64,000 bases of DNA from Microbacterium sp. zg-B96 (GTDB lineage: Bacteria; Actinomycetota; Actinomycetes; Actinomycetales; Microbacteriaceae), in the NCBI RefSeq assembly GCF_030246865.1, contig NZ_CP126738.1, positions 1,488,001 to 1,552,000 of the forward strand, written 5' to 3'. Made by a program: the position numbers and the translations under genes. The notes under the pieces are model-generated. The model made no database searches. It worked only from the letters and a program-made list of their open reading frames with translations, and was not told the origin of the DNA. The number at the start of each line of letters is the position of its first letter. Position 1 is the first letter of the stretch. Of the stretch, positions 47,318-57,410 are shown piece by piece.

Positions 47318-47766
47318 GCGTGGTTTCCTGTCTTGTCGTACCCGGTGGAGCCGAACCCGCCGTCGCCGCGCACGCTGCCGGGCAGATCAGGCATCGGCAG
47401 GAAGCGCGCGCGGGTGACGGGCATGACGATCAGCTGTGCGATGCGGTCGCCCACGGCGATCTCGTACGGCTCGGTCGCATCGGTGTTCAGTAGCGCGACC
47501 TTGATCTCGCCGCGGTAGCCGGCATCGACGGTGCCGGGCGAGTTGACGATCGTGATCCCGTGCTTGGCTGCCAGGCCGCTGCGGGGCACCACGAAAGCGG
47601 CGTAGCCGTCGGGCAGCGCGATCCGGACACCGGTGCCGACGAGGGCACGCTGGCCTGGTTCGAGTCGCAGCGCTTCGGCCGAGACGAGATCGGCTCCCGC
47701 GTCGCCGGGGTGGGCGTAACCGGGAACCTCGGATGCAACAATGGGAACGTCCACGGATTCGGTCAC
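47314..47766 (-). CDS. dut: dUTP diphosphatase
   Basis: Trimeric dUTPase that hydrolyses dUTP to dUMP and keeps uracil out of DNA. The 150-residue protein shows all five motifs: HPGDAGADL (1), VPRSGLAAKHG (2), GTVDAGYRGEIKV (3), GDRIAQLIV (4) and RGDGGFGSTG (5). It starts at GTG 47766, 12 bp from the divergent DUF3093 gene, so the promoters overlap. Confidence 0.97.
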   Translation of the reverse strand: MTESVDVPIVASEVPGYAHPGDAGADLVSAEALRLEPGQRALVGTGVRIALPDGYAAFVVPRSGLAAKHGITIVNSPGTVDAGYRGEIKVALLNTDATEPYEIAVGDRIAQLIVMPVTRARFLPMPDLPGSVRGDGGFGSTGYDKTGNHA

Positions 47767-47778
47767 CCCACGAGGCTA

Positions 47779-48255
47779 ATGCAGAAGACAGCGGCCGGCA
47801 TTCGCCCGGCATACACATACCGAGAGCGGCTCAGTCCCTCGCTCTGGGTGCTCGTGAGCGCCGCTGTGGTCGGCCCGATGGCCGCCCTGGTGCTCACGCC
47901 CCTCGACCCGACCCTCGGCCTGGCGGTGGGAGCTGTCGTCGGCATCGGCGCGGTCGCGCTGCTGATGGGCCTGTCCCCCGTGATCGAAGTGCGCGACGGC
48001 TGGCTCCACGCCGGACGCGCGAAGATCCAGGTGCGCTACCTCGGTGAGCCGCAGGCGCTGGCAGGCGATGCCGCTCGCGCGGCGCGTGGCACCGAACTGG
48101 ACTCGCGGTCGTGGCTGGTGGTGCGTGGCGGCGTGGACGGGATCGTTCGCGTGCCGGTCGATGACCCTCGCGACCCCGTGCCGATGTGGGTCATCTCCAC
48201 CCGAACGCCCGACCGTCTCAGCGCTGCTATCCGCGCTGCACGGCCGGGCGACTGA
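47779..48255 (+). CDS. DUF3093 family membrane protein
   Basis: A 158-residue protein with two membrane segments (about residues 20-62) followed by a soluble domain with VIEVRDGWLHAGRAKIQVRYLGE. This fits the DUF3093 family, which in many Actinobacteria lies opposite dut. The ATG at 47779 lacks a ribosome site and may be leaderless. Function unknown. Confidence 0.88.
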   Translation: MQKTAAGIRPAYTYRERLSPSLWVLVSAAVVGPMAALVLTPLDPTLGLAVGAVVGIGAVALLMGLSPVIEVRDGWLHAGRAKIQVRYLGEPQALAGDAARAARGTELDSRSWLVVRGGVDGIVRVPVDDPRDPVPMWVISTRTPDRLSAAIRAARPGD

Positions 48256-48261
48256 GGGGTC

Positions 48262-48555
48262 TTACGCGGAGCACTCCATGCACACGGCGCCAGCGGGGGT
48301 GTCGTGGTCGATCTGCGAGCGGTGCTTCACGAGGAAGCAGTTGGAGCAGGTGAACTCGTCCTCCTGCGGGGGAAGCACCACGACATCGAGCTCGAGGTCG
48401 GAGAGGTCGGCGCCGGGAAGCTCGAAGCCGGACGGGTTGTCGGCATCCTCCACGTCGACTGCGCCCGAGAGCTTGTCGGGCACTCGCTCCTTGAGCGCTT
48501 CAATCGACTCGCTGTCATCCTCGGTCTTGCGCGGTGCGTCGTAATCGGTGGCCAT
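48262..48555 (-). CDS. DUF4193 family small zinc-ribbon protein
   Basis: A 97-residue acidic protein, starting MATDYDAPRKTEDD, with a four-cysteine pair at the C-terminus (FTCSNCFLVKHRSQ and GAVCMECSA) that probably binds zinc. It belongs to the actinobacterial DUF4193 family, related to proteins co-occurring with dut and DUF3093. It converges on DUF3093 with a 6-bp gap. Function unknown. Confidence 0.9.
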   Translation of the reverse strand: MATDYDAPRKTEDDSESIEALKERVPDKLSGAVDVEDADNPSGFELPGADLSDLELDVVVLPPQEDEFTCSNCFLVKHRSQIDHDTPAGAVCMECSA

Positions 48556-48774
48556 TCTCGAACGTCTCTTCTTCCAGTTCAGCGTGCGTGTTCGCCCGAT
48601 CGGGCGGCGATAGTTTGCATGACGGGATGCCTTTTCGCAAATGCCGCGCGGCGCGGGCCGCTGCAGCCCCGATCGTCAGGGCGTGAAACTCGCGGCGCGC
48701 CCTGGTTATTCCGGGCGTACGGCGTGTGCTGTGACACCATGGGCCCACACGGCAGATTCGGAGGGGTGTTTCGC

Positions 48775-49824
48775 ATGGAACAGCTCAAGGTGATCGGCAC
48801 CGAAGACGGCACGATCGTCCTCGCAACCGAGACGGGCGAACGCTTCGCCCTTCCCGTCGACGACGTGCTGCGCGCAGAACTGCGCAAGGCACGGCGCGAC
48901 CGCGACGGGGAACGACGCGTACCCAAGTCCAGTCCGCGCGAGATTCAGGCGCACATCCGCTCCGGCATGTCGGCGGCGGAGGTCGCGGACCTGTTCGGCG
49001 CTCGACTGGAGGACATCCAGCGGTATGAGGGACCGGTGCTCGCCGAGCGCGAGCACATCGTGGGGCAAGCCCTCGCCGTGCCCGTTCTCGTTGGCAGCGA
49101 ACTCGAACCCGACGCGCAGCCGACATTCGGCGCGGCCGTGCGAGCCAAGCTCGCCGAGGCCGGTGCTGTCGGCGAACGCTGGACCAGCTGGCGCGAACAG
49201 ACCGGCTGGATCGTCAAGCTCGAGTTCACCGCGAACGACGTCGACCACGACGCCCGGTGGACCTTCGACCCGCGCCGCAGCACGCTGGCACCGCAGAACA
49301 GCGATGCCACCCAGCTCTCGCGTCAGGGATCGCTGCCGGACGGCCTCATCCCGCGGCTGCGTGCCCTGGACCACCCCGTCGGCAAGGACGAGTCCCGCTT
49401 CGACAGCGGTGCGTTCGGCCCCCGTCGCCCGGTGGAGCCCGAAGACTTCGACGCGCCGGAAGTGCGCGCCCACGCCACACCCGCGGTGCAGTCCGCCGCG
49501 ATCAAGCGCGCCCCCGACGCACCGGTGACCTCCTCGGAGACCGCCGACCTGCTCGAGGCGCTGCGTCGTCGCCGCGGTCAGCGCGAGCCGCTGCCGGGGA
49601 CGACCGCCGCTGCACCCTCCCCTGTCTCCTCGTCGCCGATCGCGCTGTTCGAGCCGGCGGATCCCGGTTATGACGCCGCCCGGTCCGAACAGCCTGCCGA
49701 AGAGACGCGCCCGTCGGCACACGAGACGCAGGCTGCCGATGCCGGTGGCCGGCGCAAGGGCGGGCGCCCCTCGATGCCGTCGTGGGACGAGATCGTCTTC
49801 GGCGCCCGCACCGAAGAGTCCTAA
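48775..49824 (+). CDS. sepH: Septation protein SepH
   Basis: A 349-residue protein of the SepH (DUF3071) family, which in Streptomyces and Mycobacterium binds and stimulates FtsZ assembly. The conserved N-terminal domain starts MEQLKVIGTEDGTIVLATETG and contains a helix-turn-helix (SPREIQAHIRSGMSAAEVADLFG, about 61-85). A disordered Pro/Glu/Ala-rich C-terminus ends with the typical RPSMPSWDEIVFG. GGAGGGG lies upstream of the ATG. A 219-bp gap to DUF4193 holds promoters only. Confidence 0.92.
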   Translation: MEQLKVIGTEDGTIVLATETGERFALPVDDVLRAELRKARRDRDGERRVPKSSPREIQAHIRSGMSAAEVADLFGARLEDIQRYEGPVLAEREHIVGQALAVPVLVGSELEPDAQPTFGAAVRAKLAEAGAVGERWTSWREQTGWIVKLEFTANDVDHDARWTFDPRRSTLAPQNSDATQLSRQGSLPDGLIPRLRALDHPVGKDESRFDSGAFGPRRPVEPEDFDAPEVRAHATPAVQSAAIKRAPDAPVTSSETADLLEALRRRRGQREPLPGTTAAAPSPVSSSPIALFEPADPGYDAARSEQPAEETRPSAHETQAADAGGRRKGGRPSMPSWDEIVFGARTEES

Positions 49825-50945
49825 CCGGCGTAGGCGCCTAGTCGGATGAGCGGCACGATCCGCTCCTCCGAGGTCATCGACCCGTGCTGGCCGACCATCT
49901 TCTGTGACGCCTTGTCGGCGCCGCGGTCATCGTAGTAGGCCACACCGGCTCGAGCCGCGACGATCACGTCGCCGATGCGCGGGATCACCTCCGCGTCGGT
50001 CGGTCCGAACAGTCCCGCCTGCATGGCTTCGTCACGGGTGAACACCCAGGACCGGTCACCCTCGGACGCAAGCCACGCTGCATGCACCGCCGCGGCGCGG
50101 TCCGGGTCGGCATACAGGTGCAGCATCCGCGGCTCCCCGCCGAACACGCGCACGCCGTCGGTGAGTCCGTCTCCTTCGCGCAGCAGCAGGTGGCGATGCC
50201 GCGGCACGTCGACCATGCCGTGGTCTGCGGTCACCACGACGCCGGTGCGCGGGGACGCCAGTTGCGCGAGCCGGCGGGCCGCGGCATCCACCCGCTCCAG
50301 CCCCGCCGACCAGGCGTCGGACTCCCACCCGTGGCGGTGGCCGAGCGCGTCGAGCTCGTTGGCGTAGAGGTAGATCAGCGCGCCCGGGTGACGGGCGGCC
50401 AACTCGGCGGCCTGCTGCACGCGCTCGTCCAGATCGTCCGCGGCGACGAACTCGGCGCCCCGCAGGATCGCCTCGGTGAACCCGGTGCCGGCATACTCCG
50501 ACTTCGTCACGACGAAGCAGGGCCGGCCGTGCTCGCGCTCGAAGATCGGCTGGGCGCGCTGCCAGGAGTGCGGATCCAGGCCGTGCGACTCCCAGCCCTT
50601 CAGCTGGTTCGGGGCCTCATCGGTGCCCGGGATGCGCACGCGATACCCCACGATGCCGTGGCGACCAGGGCCCTGGCCGGTGAGCAGGCTCGTGAGGGCG
50701 GCTGCCGTGGTGCTCGGAAAGACCGTGTGGGCGATATCGCGCTTGGCCATCGCGCCCACCAGGAACCGGGCGTGACCGGCGCGGGAGGTGAGATTGAAGC
50801 GGCCCAGCCCATCGACGACGAACACGATCGCGCTCTGTGCGGGCGGCAGCCAGTCGTCGTGACCTGAGAGAGAGGCCACCATGTGCGGCATGACATCGGT
50901 GAGGCTCCGGGCGGAGGCCGGGTCCGCAGGTACGCTGAGAGACAT
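49821..50945 (-). CDS. Alkaline phosphatase superfamily (nucleotide pyrophosphatase/phosphodiesterase-like) protein
   Basis: A 374-residue member of the NPP/PglZ-like alkaline-phosphatase superfamily. Metal ligands are visible in [12 protein letters not shown] (Asp), [11 protein letters not shown] (Asp/His) and [13 protein letters not shown] (Asp/His), with the nucleophile Thr/Ser region in [17 protein letters not shown]. No signal peptide. Its stop overlaps the sepH stop region by 4 bp (convergent), and it is divergent from parC. The start MSLSVPADP at 50945 is chosen; an upstream frame would overlap the parC promoter. Substrate unknown. Confidence 0.88.
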   Translation of the reverse strand: MSLSVPADPASARSLTDVMPHMVASLSGHDDWLPPAQSAIVFVVDGLGRFNLTSRAGHARFLVGAMAKRDIAHTVFPSTTAAALTSLLTGQGPGRHGIVGYRVRIPGTDEAPNQLKGWESHGLDPHSWQRAQPIFEREHGRPCFVVTKSEYAGTGFTEAILRGAEFVAADDLDERVQQAAELAARHPGALIYLYANELDALGHRHGWESDAWSAGLERVDAAARRLAQLASPRTGVVVTADHGMVDVPRHRHLLLREGDGLTDGVRVFGGEPRMLHLYADPDRAAAVHAAWLASEGDRSWVFTRDEAMQAGLFGPTDAEVIPRIGDVIVAARAGVAYYDDRGADKASQKMVGQHGSMTSEERIVPLIRLGAYAG

Positions 50946-51010
50946 CGCGGCAAGTCTCCCATACGGGTGGACGGCCACCTTTCCCGCCACCCGAGGACGC
51001 ACCGAGTTCA

Positions 51011-53491
51011 ATGGCAGCATCGCGCAACGACCCTTCCCCCGCACCGCTCACCGAGCGCATCGAAGACGTCGACGTCTCGACGGAGATGCAGGGATCGTTC
51101 CTCGAATACGCGTACTCGGTGATCTACTCGCGGGCGCTGCCCGACGCCCGCGACGGGCTGAAGCCGGTGCAGCGGCGCATCCTGTACCAGATGGCCGAGA
51201 TGGGCCTGCGGCCCGACCGTGGTCACGTCAAGAGCGCCCGCGTTGTGGGCGAGGTCATGGGAAAGCTGCACCCCCACGGCGACTCCGCGATCTACGACGC
51301 CCTGGTGCGGCTGGCGCAGCCGTTCGCGCTGCGGGTGCCGCTGGTGGACGGGCACGGCAACTTCGGCTCGCTCGATGACGGTCCTGCTGCCGCCCGGTAC
51401 ACCGAGGCGCGGCTGGCTCCGTCGGCGCTGGCGCTGACGGAGAACCTCGACGAGGACGTCGTCGATTTCGTCCCCAACTACGACGGGCAGTTCCAGCAGC
51501 CCGAAGTTCTGGCCGCCGCCTTCCCGAACCTGCTGGTCAACGGCGCCGCCGGCATCGCGGTCGGCATGGCCACCAACATGGCCCCGCACAACCTCATCGA
51601 GGTCGTCGCCGCCGCGGTGCACCTGCTCGACAACCCCGAAGCGACGCTCGAAGAGCTGATGGAGTTCGTCCCCGGTCCCGACCTGCCCGGCGGTGGCGTG
51701 ATCGTGGGGCTGGACGGCGTCAAGGATGCCTACGCGACCGGCCGCGGCACCTTCCGCACCCGCGCCAAGGTGTCGGTCGAGTCCCTCGGCCCGCGGCGCA
51801 CCGGCCTCGTCGTGACGGAACTGCCCTACATGGTCGGTCCGGAACGGGTGATCGAGAAGATCAAGGATGCCGTCACCGCGAAGAAGCTCACCGGCATCTC
51901 CGATGTTGCCGACTTCACCGACCGCAGCCACGGGCTGCGTCTGGTCATCGGCATCAAGACCGGGTTCGACCCGCAGGCGGTGCTCACCCAGCTGTACCGG
52001 CTGACGCCGCTGGAAGACTCCTTCGGCATCAACAACGTCGCCCTCGTCGACGGGCAGCCGCAGACGCTCGGCCTGAAGCAGCTGCTGCAGGTCTACCTGC
52101 AGCACCGCATCCAGGTCGTCACGCGCCGCAGCCGCTATCGGTTGGCCCGGCGCCAGGACCGGCTGCACCTGGTCGAGGGTCTGCTCATCGCGATCCTCGA
52201 CATCGACGAGGTCATCCAGGTCATCCGTGCGTCCGACGACGGCGAGCAGGCGCGCACCCGACTCATGGACGTGTTCGACCTGTCACAAGCGCAGGCCGAG
52301 TACATCCTCGAGCTGCGGCTGCGTCGACTGACGAAGTTCTCCCGCGTCGAGCTGGAGACCGAACGCGATCAGCTCAAGGCCGAGATCGCACAGTTGGAGG
52401 AACTGCTCGCGAGCGAGGTGCTGCTGCGTGCGCAGGTCGCCCGCGAGCTGGATGCCGCGGCGGAGACCTTCGGCACGCCGCGGCGCACACTGCTGCTCAA
52501 CGGCGGCCCGCCGGTGTCGGCTCGCTCGCGTGCCGCGGCCCCCGCCGACCTGCAGATCGCCGATGCCCCGTGCCGGGTGTTCCTCTCGGCCACCGGCCGC
52601 ATGGTGCGCGCCGACCTGCGACCGGCCTCTGAGGACGGCGGCGACGCGGGCACCGGCATCGTCGCGCCGACCCGGCGCAGCAAGCATGACGCCATCCGCT
52701 CCGCCGTCGACACGACGACGCGGGGCGACGTCGGGGCGGTCACCAGCACCGGGCGCCTGGTGCGCTTCTCCCCCGTCGACCTGCCGTCGGTGCCGGGCAA
52801 CTCCGTGCAGCCGGCCGCCGGCACCCGCGCCGACCAGTACCTGGGGCTCGGCAGTGGCGAGCACGTCGTGGCGCTCGTGCCGCTGGCGGAGAACCCGCCG
52901 ATCGCGATCGGCACGGCTCAGGGCGTCGTCAAGCGGGTCGCGGCCAGCGAGATCGCCACCAAGCACGACGTCGAGATCATCTCGCTCAAGCCCGGCGACC
53001 GCGTCGTCGGTGCCGAGGTCGCCCCCGATGACGCGGAGCTGGTGTTCGTCACCTCCGACGCGCAGCTGCTGCGCTTCGACGCGATCGCGGTGCGGCCGCA
53101 GGGTCGGTCGGCCGGCGGCATGGCCGGCATCCGTGTCGCGCCGGATCAGCACGCGATCTACTTCGGCGTGATTCCCGCCGGCTCCGCGGACGAGGCCGTC
53201 GTCGTGACGATCGCCGACACGTCGCAGACGTTGGCCGGGGCGGATGCCGGCAGCGGCAAGGTGTCGGCCCTGTCGGAGTACCCGACCAAGGGCCGGGCGA
53301 CCGGCGGGGTGCGGGCGCAGCGGTTCCTGAAGGGCGAGGACACCCTCTCGCTCGCGTGGGTCGGCACCGACCCGCGCGCCGTCGGCCCCGACGGTGCCGT
53401 GCGGGTGCTGCCCGCCTCCGGCGCCAAGCGCGACGCGTCCGGGCAGCCGCTGGACGATGTCGTCGGCGCGGTCGGCACCGCCGTCGCCTGA
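51011..53491 (+). CDS. parC: DNA topoisomerase IV (gyrase-like) subunit A
   Basis: Type IIA topoisomerase A subunit of 826 residues. The catalytic Tyr is in [14 protein letters not shown]; the quinolone region reads [22 protein letters not shown] with the usual Ser and no evident resistance change. A C-terminal beta-pinwheel domain has repeated blades from about 540 to 800. It faces parE, which is convergent rather than in tandem. I call it ParC rather than GyrA because of this pairing. Confidence 0.93.
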   Translation: MAASRNDPSPAPLTERIEDVDVSTEMQGSFLEYAYSVIYSRALPDARDGLKPVQRRILYQMAEMGLRPDRGHVKSARVVGEVMGKLHPHGDSAIYDALVRLAQPFALRVPLVDGHGNFGSLDDGPAAARYTEARLAPSALALTENLDEDVVDFVPNYDGQFQQPEVLAAAFPNLLVNGAAGIAVGMATNMAPHNLIEVVAAAVHLLDNPEATLEELMEFVPGPDLPGGGVIVGLDGVKDAYATGRGTFRTRAKVSVESLGPRRTGLVVTELPYMVGPERVIEKIKDAVTAKKLTGISDVADFTDRSHGLRLVIGIKTGFDPQAVLTQLYRLTPLEDSFGINNVALVDGQPQTLGLKQLLQVYLQHRIQVVTRRSRYRLARRQDRLHLVEGLLIAILDIDEVIQVIRASDDGEQARTRLMDVFDLSQAQAEYILELRLRRLTKFSRVELETERDQLKAEIAQLEELLASEVLLRAQVARELDAAAETFGTPRRTLLLNGGPPVSARSRAAAPADLQIADAPCRVFLSATGRMVRADLRPASEDGGDAGTGIVAPTRRSKHDAIRSAVDTTTRGDVGAVTSTGRLVRFSPVDLPSVPGNSVQPAAGTRADQYLGLGSGEHVVALVPLAENPPIAIGTAQGVVKRVAASEIATKHDVEIISLKPGDRVVGAEVAPDDAELVFVTSDAQLLRFDAIAVRPQGRSAGGMAGIRVAPDQHAIYFGVIPAGSADEAVVVTIADTSQTLAGADAGSGKVSALSEYPTKGRATGGVRAQRFLKGEDTLSLAWVGTDPRAVGPDGAVRVLPASGAKRDASGQPLDDVVGAVGTAVA

Positions 53492-53509
53492 CCGCGCGGC
53501 CGCCCCTGC

Positions 53510-53564
53510 CCGCTCCCCTGTCAGGAATGGGGCTCCTGCGCGACGATCTGTGACAGGCGAGCGG
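53510..53564. terminator. Bidirectional terminator-like inverted repeat between parC and parE
   Basis: CCGCTCCCCTGTCA (53510-53523) and TGACAGGCGAGCGG (53551-53564) are complementary at 13 of 14 positions with a 27-base loop. It lies in the 91-bp gap between the convergent parC and parE stops. Confidence 0.55.
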
Positions 53565-53582
53565 TCGCGGGGCGGGGCGGGG

Positions 53583-55664
53583 TCAGGCGTCGATGCGGTC
53601 GCGACCGAGACGGTCGCTGGATTCCACGATGAAGTCGCGGCGCGGGGCGACGTCGCTGCCCATCAGCAGCTCGAACATCGCGTTCGCGGCATCCGCATCC
53701 TTCAGGCGCACGCGGCGCAGCGTGCGTCCGGCGCGGTCCATCGTGGTGGTCGCGAGCTGGTCGGCATCCATTTCACCCAGGCCCTTGTACCGCTGCACCG
53801 GCTCCTGCCAGCGCTTGCCCGACTTCGTGAGCTTGGCCAGCAGCGTGTGCAGCTCGGCCTCGCTGTAGGTGTAGATCGTCTCGTTGGGCTTGGACCCGGG
53901 GTTCATCACGATGACGCGGTGCAGCGGCGGCACGGCGGCGTACACGTGGCCCTCCTCGATGAGCGGGCGCATGTACCGGAAGAACAGGGTCAGCAGCAGT
54001 GTGCGGATGTGCGCACCGTCGACGTCGGCGTCGCTCATCAGGATGATCTTGCCGTAGCGCGCGGCGGAGAGGTCGAACGAGCGCCCGGAACCGGCGCCGA
54101 TCACCTGGATGATCGCGGCGCACTCGGCGTTGGAGAGCATGTCGCTCATCGAGGCCTTCTGCACGTTGAGGATCTTTCCCCGGATCGGCAGCAGCGCCTG
54201 GTATTCGCTGTTGCGCGCGTGCTTGGCGGTGCCCAGCGCCGAGTCACCCTCGACGATGAACAGTTCGGATGCCGATACGTCGTTGGTCCTGCAGTCGGCG
54301 AGTTTCGCGGGCAGCGACGAGGACTCCAGCGCGTTCTTGCGGCGCTGGGTCTCCTTGTGGGTGCGCGCCGAGATGCGCGCCTTCATCTCGGAAACGACCT
54401 TGTCCAGCACGAGCGCGGTCTGGGACTTGTCGTCGCGCTTGGTGGAGGTGAACCGGGCGGTGAGCTCCCGCGTGACCACGTTCGCGACGATCTGGCGGAC
54501 GGCCGGAGTACCCAGCACCTCCTTGGTCTGCCCCTCGAACTGCGGCTCCGGAAGGCGCACCGTCAGCACGGTGGTGAGCCCGGCGAGGATGTCGTCCTTC
54601 TCGATCTTGTCGTTGCCGACCTTCAGCCGGCGGGCGTTCTGGTCGACCTGCGCGCGCAGCACCTTCATGAGGCCCTGCTCGAACCCCTGCTGGTGCGTGC
54701 CGCCCTTCGGGGTGGCGATGATGTTGGCGTACGACCGTGTCACGGTTTCGTAGCCGGTCCCCCAGCGCAGCGCGATGTCGACGACGCACTCCCGCTCCAC
54801 CTCGGTGGGCACCATCGCGCCGCTGGCCTGCAGTACCGGCACCGTCTCAGTGAAGGTGCCCGTGCCGGTGAGTCGCCAGATGTCGGTGATCGCCGCATCG
54901 GGGGCGAGGAACTCCGCGTACTCCGAGATGCCGCCGTCGAAACGGTAGCTCGTCTCGATCGGCTCCTCGCCGCGGGCGGTGCCGCGCTCGTCGCGGATGA
55001 CGATCTCCAGACCCGGCACCAGGAACGCGGTCTGCCGGGCGCGCTGCACCAGCTCGTCCAGGTTGAACGCGGCATCCTTGGTGAACACCTGCCGGTCGGC
55101 CCAGTAGCGGATGCGCGTGCCGGTGACGCCCTTGGCCGTCTTGCCGGCGATGCGCAGTTCGCTGGCGCGCTCGAACGGCGTGAACGGGGCGTCGGGGGTG
55201 GGACCTGCGAAGTTGCCGGGTTCGCCGCGGTGGAACGACATCGCCCACGTCTTGCCGCCGCGGTCGACCTCGACGTCGAGGCGCTCGGACAGGGCGTTGA
55301 CGACCGACGCGCCGACACCGTGCAGACCGCCGGATGCCGCGTAGGAGCCGCCGCCGAACTTGCCGCCGGCGTGGAGCTTGGTGAAGACGACCTCGACACC
55401 GGAGAGTCCGGTGCGCGGTTCGATGTCGACGGGGATACCGCGGGCGCGGTCGCGCACCTCGACGCTGCCGTCGGCGTGCAGGACGATGTCGATGCGGTTG
55501 CCGTGGCCGCCGAGCGCCTCATCGACGGAGTTGTCGATGATCTCCCAGAGGCAGTGCATGAGCCCGCGCGAGTCGGTCGAGCCGATGTACATGCCGGGGC
55601 GTTTGCGGACGGCCTCGAGGCCTTCCAGCACCTGGAGATGGTGGGCGGAGTACTCGGAGGTCAC
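53583..55664 (-). CDS. parE: DNA topoisomerase IV (gyrase-like) subunit B
   Basis: ATPase subunit of 693 residues. The GHKL ATPase domain shows EIIDNSVDEALGG and GLHGVGASVVNALS; the transducer has a Lys in the QTK loop (FEGQTKEVLG). The Toprim domain has EGDSALGTAKHARN and DADVDGAHIRTLLL. The C-terminus has QRYKGLGEMDADQL. The start is GTG 55664 (VTSEYSAHHLQVLEGLEAV); an ATG eight codons upstream is possible. It is convergent with parC. Confidence 0.95.
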   Translation of the reverse strand: MTSEYSAHHLQVLEGLEAVRKRPGMYIGSTDSRGLMHCLWEIIDNSVDEALGGHGNRIDIVLHADGSVEVRDRARGIPVDIEPRTGLSGVEVVFTKLHAGGKFGGGSYAASGGLHGVGASVVNALSERLDVEVDRGGKTWAMSFHRGEPGNFAGPTPDAPFTPFERASELRIAGKTAKGVTGTRIRYWADRQVFTKDAAFNLDELVQRARQTAFLVPGLEIVIRDERGTARGEEPIETSYRFDGGISEYAEFLAPDAAITDIWRLTGTGTFTETVPVLQASGAMVPTEVERECVVDIALRWGTGYETVTRSYANIIATPKGGTHQQGFEQGLMKVLRAQVDQNARRLKVGNDKIEKDDILAGLTTVLTVRLPEPQFEGQTKEVLGTPAVRQIVANVVTRELTARFTSTKRDDKSQTALVLDKVVSEMKARISARTHKETQRRKNALESSSLPAKLADCRTNDVSASELFIVEGDSALGTAKHARNSEYQALLPIRGKILNVQKASMSDMLSNAECAAIIQVIGAGSGRSFDLSAARYGKIILMSDADVDGAHIRTLLLTLFFRYMRPLIEEGHVYAAVPPLHRVIVMNPGSKPNETIYTYSEAELHTLLAKLTKSGKRWQEPVQRYKGLGEMDADQLATTTMDRAGRTLRRVRLKDADAANAMFELLMGSDVAPRRDFIVESSDRLGRDRIDA

Positions 55665-55712
55665 AATCCTCAAGCGTATCCGCGGCATCCGACACGACGG
55701 TCGTCGACACAC

Positions 55713-55727
55713 GTGAGGAAACCTCAC
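55713..55727. promoter_or_regulatory. Short palindrome upstream of parE
   Basis: GTGAGG-AAA-CCTCAC, a perfect 6-bp inverted repeat 49 bp before parE, in the 196-bp gap shared with the divergent small protein gene. It could be an operator or a 5'-leader hairpin. No other feature is seen in the gap. Confidence 0.35.
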
Positions 55728-55860
55728 CGACACGCCCGGGGGTGCTGGGGGCGTACGCGTACAGCGAAATGTGATGCGATCGCGGCATACTCGCAACATC
55801 CGCGTGGTTGTATGGCATAGACCTGGAACGAGCAGCGACACATCCCGAGGAGGCACCGAG

Positions 55861-56091
55861 ATGAGCATGACATCGACATCGACACCGACCGACCAGACCG
55901 CCGTCCTCGACTACCGCCTGACCGCGGCCGACCGGTGTGACTCCTGCGGCGCGCAGGCGTACATCGCCGCCGAGGTCAATGGCAGTGAACTGCTGTTCTG
56001 CGCCCACCACGGTCGCAAGTACGAAGAGAAGCTGCGCGCCGTCGCCACCAGCTGGCACGACGAGACCGCACGCCTGATCGAGTCGCTCTGA
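55861..56091 (+). CDS. Small Cys/His-rich protein, DUF7455-like
   Basis: A 76-residue protein starting MSMTSTSTP. The core CDSCGAQAYIAAEVNGSELLFCAHHGRKYE holds CxxC and CxHH, consistent with one zinc site. It resembles the actinobacterial DUF7455 family, commonly found near sigA and parE. GGAGG precedes the ATG, and a strong terminator follows, so it is a single-gene unit. Function unknown. Confidence 0.85.
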   Translation: MSMTSTSTPTDQTAVLDYRLTAADRCDSCGAQAYIAAEVNGSELLFCAHHGRKYEEKLRAVATSWHDETARLIESL

Positions 56092-56115
56092 CATCTGGCC
56101 GATACGGCCACTTCC

Positions 56116-56149
56116 GGTGCCCCGCCTAAACTGGCGGGGCACCTTTTTT
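56116..56149 (+). terminator. Rho-independent terminator
   Basis: GGTGCCCCGCC/GGCGGGGCACC forms a perfect 11-bp stem with loop TAAACT, followed by T6. It closes the small Cys/His protein gene, 20 bp before the ATP-grasp gene. Confidence 0.92.
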
Positions 56150-56169
56150 CCGTCCGGGGAGGACACCAC

Positions 56170-57195
56170 ATGGCCTCGCGTGGCCTCGCGCTCCAACACC
56201 GTCTTCGCGTGCTGCTGCAGCGCGCCCGCAACATCGACGTCTCGTCGGTGACCGACCGGGCGCGGCGCACGGCGAAGATCCACGGCAAGAGCTATCCGGT
56301 GGTGCTCGCCGACATGCTGTGGTCGGCCGCGCGGCACCGCGTCGGCTTCAACGACTACCTGGAGTTCGATTTCGCGATCCTCACCCGCGCCGAGCGTGCC
56401 ACGTGGGTCACCAGCCCGCTCGCCCTCGAACTGTCCAACCGCTTCGATGACGCGGCCTACGTGCACACCTTCCACCACAAGGTGGAGTTCAACCGCGCGT
56501 TCGACCGCTTCCTGGGCCGGGAGTGGCTGGAGCTGACCGAGGGGAACGCCGCAGAACTCGAGGCTTTCGCGTCGCGGCATCCGGTGCTCATCGGCAAGGA
56601 GCCGGTGAGCAAGTCCGGTCTCGGGGTGCGCCGCTACTTCGCGTCCGACGTGTCGGACTGGTCCAGCTTCCACGCCGAACTGCTCGCGCGCGGCGAGGTG
56701 CTCATCGAGGAGAAGATCGAGCAGCACCCCGATATCGCGGCGACGTGCCCGGGAACGGTCAACACCACGCGGGTGACGACGTTCGTCAAGGATGACGGCA
56801 CGGTCGAGATCATCAACATGGCTCAGAAGTTCGGTCGCGGCCAGGTCAGTGACCAGGGCACGTTCGGCGGCTTTTACACCGTGCTCGACGAGAACGGCCA
56901 TGCCCAGGGCAAGGGCTACGACATCCACGGGAACCTTTTCGAGACGCATCCGGAGACCGGATACCGCATCGCCGATTTCCAGCTGCCGATGATGGACCAG
57001 GTCCGTGAGCTGATCACCGAGGTCGCGCTCGTCGTGCCGCAGGTGCGCTACGTCGGCTGGGATATCGTGGTCGGCCCGGACGCTCCCCTGCTGGTGGAGG
57101 GCAACTGGGGCGCTGGTGTGTTCGAGAACAAGCCCACCGCCACCGGCATCCGTCACGGCCACCTCCCGCGTTACCGCGCCGCGATGGGCTTCTAG
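56170..57195 (+). CDS. Sugar-transfer-associated ATP-grasp-like protein
   Basis: A 341-residue protein resembling the ATP-grasp family found in polysaccharide-associated loci (PF14397). Features are LIGKEPVSKSGLGVRRY (P-loop-like Lys region), EVLIEEKIEQHPDIA, NTTRVTTFVKDDG, and the metal-binding end VGWDIVVGPDAPLLVEGNWGAG. No signal peptide or membrane segment. The substrate is unknown; it probably ligates a carboxylate to an amine or related group. It ends next to a repeat array. The neighbours give no pathway. Confidence 0.8.
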   Translation: MASRGLALQHRLRVLLQRARNIDVSSVTDRARRTAKIHGKSYPVVLADMLWSAARHRVGFNDYLEFDFAILTRAERATWVTSPLALELSNRFDDAAYVHTFHHKVEFNRAFDRFLGREWLELTEGNAAELEAFASRHPVLIGKEPVSKSGLGVRRYFASDVSDWSSFHAELLARGEVLIEEKIEQHPDIAATCPGTVNTTRVTTFVKDDGTVEIINMAQKFGRGQVSDQGTFGGFYTVLDENGHAQGKGYDIHGNLFETHPETGYRIADFQLPMMDQVRELITEVALVVPQVRYVGWDIVVGPDAPLLVEGNWGAGVFENKPTATGIRHGHLPRYRAAMGF

Positions 57196-57200
57196 CCCGC

Positions 57201-57340
57201 GAGTGAGTATTCGCGCTGCCGAGTGAGTATTCGTGCTGCCGAGTGAGTATTCGTGCTGCCGAGTGAGTATTCGTGCTGCCGAGTGAGTATTCGTGCTGCC
57301 GAGTGAGTACTCGTGCTGCCGAGTGAGTACTCGGATGCCG
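57201..57340 (+). repeat. Direct repeat array, seven 20-bp units
   Basis: GAGTGAGTATTCGTGCTGCC recurs at 57201, 57221, 57241, 57261 and 57281 (the first has CGCG), then with GAGTGAGTAC at 57301 and 57321. The period is exactly 20 bp, nearly two helical turns. It follows the ATP-grasp gene in the spacer to the convergent CofE-like gene. Confidence 0.95.
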
Positions 57341-57361
57341 CGAGATCAGTCCGGACAACGA

Positions 57362-57397
57362 AATCGCCCCCGCGAGCATGTGCTTACGGGGGCGATT
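57362..57397. terminator. Bidirectional hairpin between the two repeat arrays
   Basis: AATCGCCCCCG and its complement form an 11-bp stem; the loop contains a nested AGCA/TGCT stem. It lies midway between convergent genes and divides direct from inverted repeat copies. Confidence 0.7.
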
Positions 57398-57410
57398 CGG
57401 CTTACGGACG

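Noticed and set aside
48304..48774. Extended N-terminus of SepH running back through DUF4193
   Set aside because: The added residues do not match the family, and a good ribosome site and the canonical MEQLKVIG start lie at 48775.
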